From assembly GCF_003627815.1 (NCBI RefSeq), contig NZ_CP032698.1:124001-188000 (forward strand): DNA of 64,000 nt. Direction: 5' to 3'. The notes beneath the pieces are model-generated. The model did no database searches. It was given only the letters and a program-made list of their open reading frames with translations, and was not told the DNA's origin. Shown here piece after piece: positions 60,590 through 64,000 of the stretch. This DNA is from Streptomyces hundungensis (lineage in GTDB: Bacteria > Actinomycetota > Actinomycetes > Streptomycetales > Streptomycetaceae). Position 1 is the first letter of the stretch, and each line of letters starts with the position of its first letter. The position numbers were made by a program, and so were the translations under genes.

Positions 60590-63093
60590 CAGTCGTCACC
60601 TTCGGGGATCATCTGGCCGGGCTGGATGAACTTGGCCTTGACCTCGCCGAAACCCGTCCCGATCCGGTAGGTGTCCGGGGCGGTGCCGGGCGGGGTCCAG
60701 AAGACAGCCGCGTCCACGTTGCGCAGGGCGATGAGCCGGTGGCCTTCCTGGACAGCCTTGAACGCGACGGTCCAGTGCCGTACGGAGGCCTCGGCAACCA
60801 TGCTCATGCGCCAGTCCGGCCGCCAGAACGGGGACTTCTGCTCCTGGCGCTTGGGCCACAGCAGACGCAATGCGATCGACAGCCGTGTCTTGTACGCCCT
60901 GTAGGGGTCGCCGCCGACCTGGATGAGTTCCGTACGTGCGGCGCGGGCGGCTTCGTAGAAGGGCTTGAACAGCGACTCGTTGGCCTTGCCGGTCCAGGAG
61001 TCGTGGATGGCCGGCATCGTGGACAGGTGGCCGTCGCGCACGAGCCTGACCAGCTGCTTGATGTGGGGGGTGGTCACCCACACGCGGCCCTCATCGTCGG
61101 GCCGGTCGATGATGCGACCGAGGGGGTGCGGCATGTCCGTGCGGGTCCACTGCGGGACGTCGATCAGGTAGATGCCGGCCCCGGCCTTGTCGAACTCTTC
61201 GAGGGGGCCGGTGTGCAGCAGTTTGTTGGGGGCCAGGGGAACGGCCGAACAGGCCGACGGATAGCTGCCGTTACGGTCGATCAGGCACAGCACACCATCG
61301 CCGAACGTGTCCGGGACGTCGAGCTGGTCGCGCCGGACCCGCTTGCGGTTCGGCCTGTCGTACGGGACGCGCCTGCTGGTGACATCGGGGTGCACCCAGC
61401 GCGGCTCGCCGTCCATGTGCTCGCTGATCAGCGGCCACGGCCCGCTCTCCCGCTCCTCGGTACGAATGACCTTGATCGGGTGCATCTTCGAGCGGGCGAC
61501 CGCTTCCTTGAGGAGCTTCAGGGCGGGGAACGGTGCGCCTTCCGGTTCGTCTTCCTCATCGCCCGGCTGGAGTTGCTCCTCCCCGTCGTCGGCCGCTTCG
61601 GGTGCCGTCGCGCGCTCGCCTTCTTTGGCGGCTTCGGCGGGCGGGATGGCGGCCTCGGCGTAGGCACGAAGGGCTGCGGCCAGGCGGCGCCCTTCGGCCG
61701 TCTCCGGCAGCGGAGCCGGAGCGGTGGATGCCTGGAGCAGGGACGGAGTGAGTTCGTCGAGGGCTGCTTGGTCGCCGCCGGCCAGAGTGGTGCGCAGCGC
61801 GGCCAGTTCATGGGTCAGCGCGGACGCGAGCCCCCGCTGGGCACCGGAGGTGTAGGGCAGGGCCGCTGCGGCCAGTTCGCGCTCCACGGCGCTACCCACG
61901 CTTCCCTGCCCGGGCTCCTCACTGCCCGTGGGTCGGGCGGGGCCGGTGCCGACGTCGAGGAAGCGGGCGTGCAGCAGGTCGGGCTCGAGGCAGGCCGAGG
62001 CGATCGTGCCGAAATCGCGTTCCGCGATGGTGACCTGAACCCTGGTCGAGTCCTCGGTCGGTGCGAGCGTCAGGAGGATATCGGCGTCCAGAAGCCGCAG
62101 GAGGGCGGGATCGGCGCTGTCCACGATGGCGAGGACCGGCACGTGCAGGGCGCGGGCCAGAGCAGCCAGCACCTGCGAGGCGTCACGCAGACGGGCGCCG
62201 GAGAGCGGGAGCCGGGCGTTGTCCGTGGCCTGGAGCCGGTCGACCACGACCAGGGCGAGGTCCTGGACGTAAGGCGCGGTCTCCGCGATGGCTTCGGCGG
62301 TCAACTCGCTGCCGTCGTCGATCAACAGCGGCGCGTGGACGAGCTCCTGAGCCACCTGCTGCTCGTGCGGAGTGAGTCGGCCCTGCTTCAGTCGCGGATA
62401 ATCGCCCCCGGTCTGCGCGGAGAGGATCCGGCGCATGATGTCGCCCTGGTTCGGGCCCGACGCCGCGTACAGAACGCGGTGGTCGTCGACGAGCGCGGTC
62501 TGCCGCGCGGCTGCCAGGCCCAGCAGACTTCCGCCGACGTTCGGGGCGGCAGCCACCAGCGTCAGGCGGCCGGGTTGCAGACCGCCGGTCGCGGCATCGA
62601 GGCCGGGCAACCCGAACGTCGGGCCCGTCGCCGGTCCGGCCGCCAGCACGGCACCGATGGCGTCGCCGAGCGTGGCGAGCCGGCGCGGGGCGCTCTCACC
62701 CTCTTGTTCGTCGTCACCGTTCACCGCGCCTCCTGCGAGCACCGCGTCACCGCGGCGCGCGGTCGTCTCGGGTGAGAGAGCACCTGACGGGCTGCCGACG
62801 GGGAGCAGTACCGCAACGGGGGTGCTGCTTCGCCTCAGCACCTGCGGCTCTCCCTGGGCTGCCAGCGTGAGCAGCTCGCCGAAGTCCTTCTGCGCCGCAC
62901 TCAGCGCATGGGAGGGGAACGCATCGGCCTTCCGCGCCGCCGGGAACCGGTCGAGCGGGGCCAGCACGACGCGCTCGCCGTGCTTGTGGATCTCGGTGGT
63001 GAGCCCGTCCTTCTCGGCGCGCCTCACCAGAGCGAAGAGCTCCCGGCGGGCTTCGGTCGCATTCATCACAGCCTCGTCGTACGGCTGGCTCAT
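60589..63093 (-). CDS. Tandem Phd-like / RecA-like / Tap- or polymerase-like fusion protein
   Basis: An 834-residue protein. Residues 8-50 and 63-100 are two Phd/YefM-like units (ATEARRELFALVRRAEKDG then ERVVLAPLDRF; LSAAQKDFGELLTLAAQGEP then TPVAVLLPVG). Residues 140-380 form a DnaB/KaiC-like RecA core: FGLPGLDAATGGLQPGRLTL, then AAAPNVGGS where a Walker A should read GKS/T, and LALVVVDRLQ as Walker B. ATP hydrolysis is therefore doubtful. An acidic linker covers 480-525. Residues 545-834 carry CLIDRNGSYPSA (Asp606) and LRNVDAAVFW (Asp794), like motifs A and C of family-B polymerases and of Tap, the telomere-associated protein of linear Streptomyces replicons. ATG 63093 has AGGGAGGGTGA upstream. 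It is coupled to the 190-residue gene. Confidence 0.55.
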   Translation of the reverse strand: MSQPYDEAVMNATEARRELFALVRRAEKDGLTTEIHKHGERVVLAPLDRFPAARKADAFPSHALSAAQKDFGELLTLAAQGEPQVLRRSSTPVAVLLPVGSPSGALSPETTARRGDAVLAGGAVNGDDEQEGESAPRRLATLGDAIGAVLAAGPATGPTFGLPGLDAATGGLQPGRLTLVAAAPNVGGSLLGLAAARQTALVDDHRVLYAASGPNQGDIMRRILSAQTGGDYPRLKQGRLTPHEQQVAQELVHAPLLIDDGSELTAEAIAETAPYVQDLALVVVDRLQATDNARLPLSGARLRDASQVLAALARALHVPVLAIVDSADPALLRLLDADILLTLAPTEDSTRVQVTIAERDFGTIASACLEPDLLHARFLDVGTGPARPTGSEEPGQGSVGSAVERELAAAALPYTSGAQRGLASALTHELAALRTTLAGGDQAALDELTPSLLQASTAPAPLPETAEGRRLAAALRAYAEAAIPPAEAAKEGERATAPEAADDGEEQLQPGDEEDEPEGAPFPALKLLKEAVARSKMHPIKVIRTEERESGPWPLISEHMDGEPRWVHPDVTSRRVPYDRPNRKRVRRDQLDVPDTFGDGVLCLIDRNGSYPSACSAVPLAPNKLLHTGPLEEFDKAGAGIYLIDVPQWTRTDMPHPLGRIIDRPDDEGRVWVTTPHIKQLVRLVRDGHLSTMPAIHDSWTGKANESLFKPFYEAARAARTELIQVGGDPYRAYKTRLSIALRLLWPKRQEQKSPFWRPDWRMSMVAEASVRHWTVAFKAVQEGHRLIALRNVDAAVFWTPPGTAPDTYRIGTGFGEVKAKFIQPGQMIPEGDD

Positions 63094-63738
63094 TCACCCT
63101 CCCTGGACCCTGAACTACTGCTCACGATACCGAGTTCCACCATTATCTGCGCACGAGTCACTAACTTCTCGGCGCCACTCACTAGTTCGGCGGCGTTTCT
63201 GGGGCGTTCGAGTGGCCGGCGCAAGGACAACTGCGGTGCTGCCGAGTAGCGCTGGTGTCTCCCGTACCGAGGCGAGGGCGGTGGTCCTTGTGACCGACCG
63301 ACTGGCCCCACCCGCTCTCCCGCACCACCCCTCGCGCATCGCGTGCAGGCCGCCCGCCAGGAACCGGCGAGGAGTGACGCACATGCCGAAGCGTCGACGG
63401 GAATCGGCACCCGTCCTCCAGCCGCTGCCGCGAGCCTCCTCCGCCACGGACGCGTGGTCCTGCCTCGGCACGGACCGCGGCGCCCGGCGACTCTCGCACA
63501 TCTCACCCGAATTAGCGTATTCGCCTGATCCGGCATCTCGACCGTCCCCTGCGCGGAGCTGGTATCTGGCGCATGAAATGCGCCGTCAATGACGTTGCGC
63601 TCGAATGCGAAGCGTGAGGAGAGAACGCGTCGGCATGACATTGTGGACTGCTTCCAGCGCCGCCCTGCGTTTCACCGCAATTCCGGCCTGGTGTTAATTC
63701 TATGAACCGACTTCCGTTGACCTCACGGATGGGAAAAT
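63094..63738. other. Intergenic region between replication-type cassette and PKS gene
   Basis: About 645 bp has no supported gene. The half next to the PKS gene (63520-63738) is unusually AT-rich for the window (CTGGTGTTAATTCTATG near 63690), which suggests a promoter or transferred DNA. No ribosome site better than GGGAAAA precedes the PKS start. Divergent promoters for the cassette and the PKS must lie here. Confidence 0.5.
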
Positions 63739-64000
63739 ATGTCGCGCACAGAGGCGTTCCGGCTTGCCAGGAACCCGATCGCCATCACGGGTGTAGCCGG
63801 AATGTTTCCGCAGGCGCATGACGTCAGAGAGTTCTGGCGCAATGTGGTGGCCGGTCGTGACTGCATTACCGATGTGCCGGAGAAAAGCTGGCGGGTCGAC
63901 GACCATTACGACCCCGACATGTTCGCCGTGGACAAGACCTACGCACGTCGTGGAGGTTTTCTGCCACCGACGGTTTTCGACCCCGCCGAGTTCGCGATGC
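63739..64000 (+). CDS. Type I iterative PKS / PUFA-synthase-like ketosynthase, N-terminus only
   Basis: The frame starts MSRTEAFRLARNPIAITG and continues VAGMFPQAHDVREFWRNVVA, CITDVPEKSWRVDDHYDPD, TYARRGGFLPPTVFDPAEF, and then runs off the window. The start of a beta-ketoacyl synthase domain is clear. The D-V-P-x-x-x-W, Y-D-P-D and D-K-x-Y-x-R-R-G-G-F-L features fit the PfaA/HglE group that makes polyunsaturated or glycolipid fatty acids and related iterative PKSs, rather than ordinary modular PKSs. The gene probably opens a biosynthetic cluster to the right. Confidence 0.8.
   Translation, partial: MSRTEAFRLARNPIAITGVAGMFPQAHDVREFWRNVVAGRDCITDVPEKSWRVDDHYDPDMFAVDKTYARRGGFLPPTVFDPAEFAM

Noticed and set aside
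60739..62775. 678-codon plus-strand frame opposite the 834-residue protein
   Set aside because: Low-complexity shadow composition. The minus frame has a strong ribosome site, coupled downstream gene and recognisable domains.
1..64000. tRNA, rRNA or riboswitch genes
   Set aside because: I found no cloverleaf-like segment, rRNA core sequence or cobalamin-type element that I could support by eye, including upstream of the CbiZ gene. A covariance-model scan would be needed to exclude them.

Overview
The window is high-GC actinomycete DNA. Third codon positions are almost all G or C, GTG and TTG starts are common, and the gene families (eukaryotic-type Ser/Thr kinases, partner-switch regulators, P450, type I PKS, secreted LAxTG protein) point to Streptomyces or a close relative. 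At least eight complete or partial insertion elements, a Tn3-family remnant and roughly a dozen and a half broken genes suggest accessory DNA, such as the arm of a linear chromosome or a large linear plasmid. That placement is an inference.

Layout. 1-2.7 kb: end of an IS3 element, a Ser/Thr kinase, a small winged-helix protein and a frameshifted hypothetical gene. 2.8-4.1 kb: intact IS701-family element with CTAG target duplication. 4.6-5.9 kb: secreted protein with a NucA/NucB-type nuclease motif. 6-10 kb: LexA fragment, IS5-family element, and a cytochrome P450 gene split by an IS630-family element. 10.8-16.9 kb: decayed IS3 element, then a minus-strand acid-activation/oxidation operon (CoA ligase, frameshifted acyl-CoA dehydrogenase, MFS permease) with a divergent TetR regulator and two matching palindromic operators. 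17-18.7 kb: a membrane protein and a Tn3 transposase fragment. 18.7-23.3 kb: TetR regulator with a divergent SDR / aldo-keto reductase / quinone-oxidoreductase / alpha-beta-hydrolase operon. 23.6-25 kb: IS5-family elements, whole and fragmentary. 25.5-28.7 kb: four minus-strand genes joined by GTGA overlaps (acyl-CoA dehydrogenase-like, PIG-L deacetylase, methyltransferase, glycosyltransferase). 29.5-30.4 kb: decayed sortase-anchored protein gene.

31.7-41 kb: a partner-switching signalling island with STAS antagonists, an RsbW-like ATPase, a GAF-SpoIIE phosphatase and a 1396-residue hybrid of sensor kinase, receiver, phosphatase and ATPase, plus a CbiZ-type cobinamide amidohydrolase. 41.9-46.9 kb: a tryptophan-dioxygenase-like protein, a frameshifted IS630 copy, a profilin-family protein (a eukaryotic-type fold rarely seen in bacteria) and a large protein with a ricin-type lectin domain. 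47-53.4 kb: mostly wreckage (IS256 fragment, AbiE-type toxin gene, two LysR fragments, hemerythrin gene) around an intact hydrolase, a SnoaL/SgcJ-like protein and an MFS exporter.

53.4-56.2 kb: arsenic island arsR-aquaporin-arsC-arsN with divergent arsI; it should handle arsenate, arsenite and organoarsenicals. 56.4-59.9 kb: decayed regulator/NUDIX pair, a small hypothetical gene, a second Ser/Thr kinase and a frameshifted HD hydrolase. 60.0-63.1 kb: a coupled two-gene cassette that I read as a divergent telomere-maintenance (Tap/Tpg-like) pair, in which the large protein also carries tandem Phd-like and inactive RecA-like domains. This is the strongest candidate for an undescribed system. 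63.7 kb to the end: start of an iterative PKS/PUFA-synthase-like ketosynthase gene.

Many genes differ from an intact reading frame by a single base, often in C or G runs. Some of the pseudogene calls may therefore be sequencing errors. All functional statements come from reading the translated sequence against remembered families; no database search was run.
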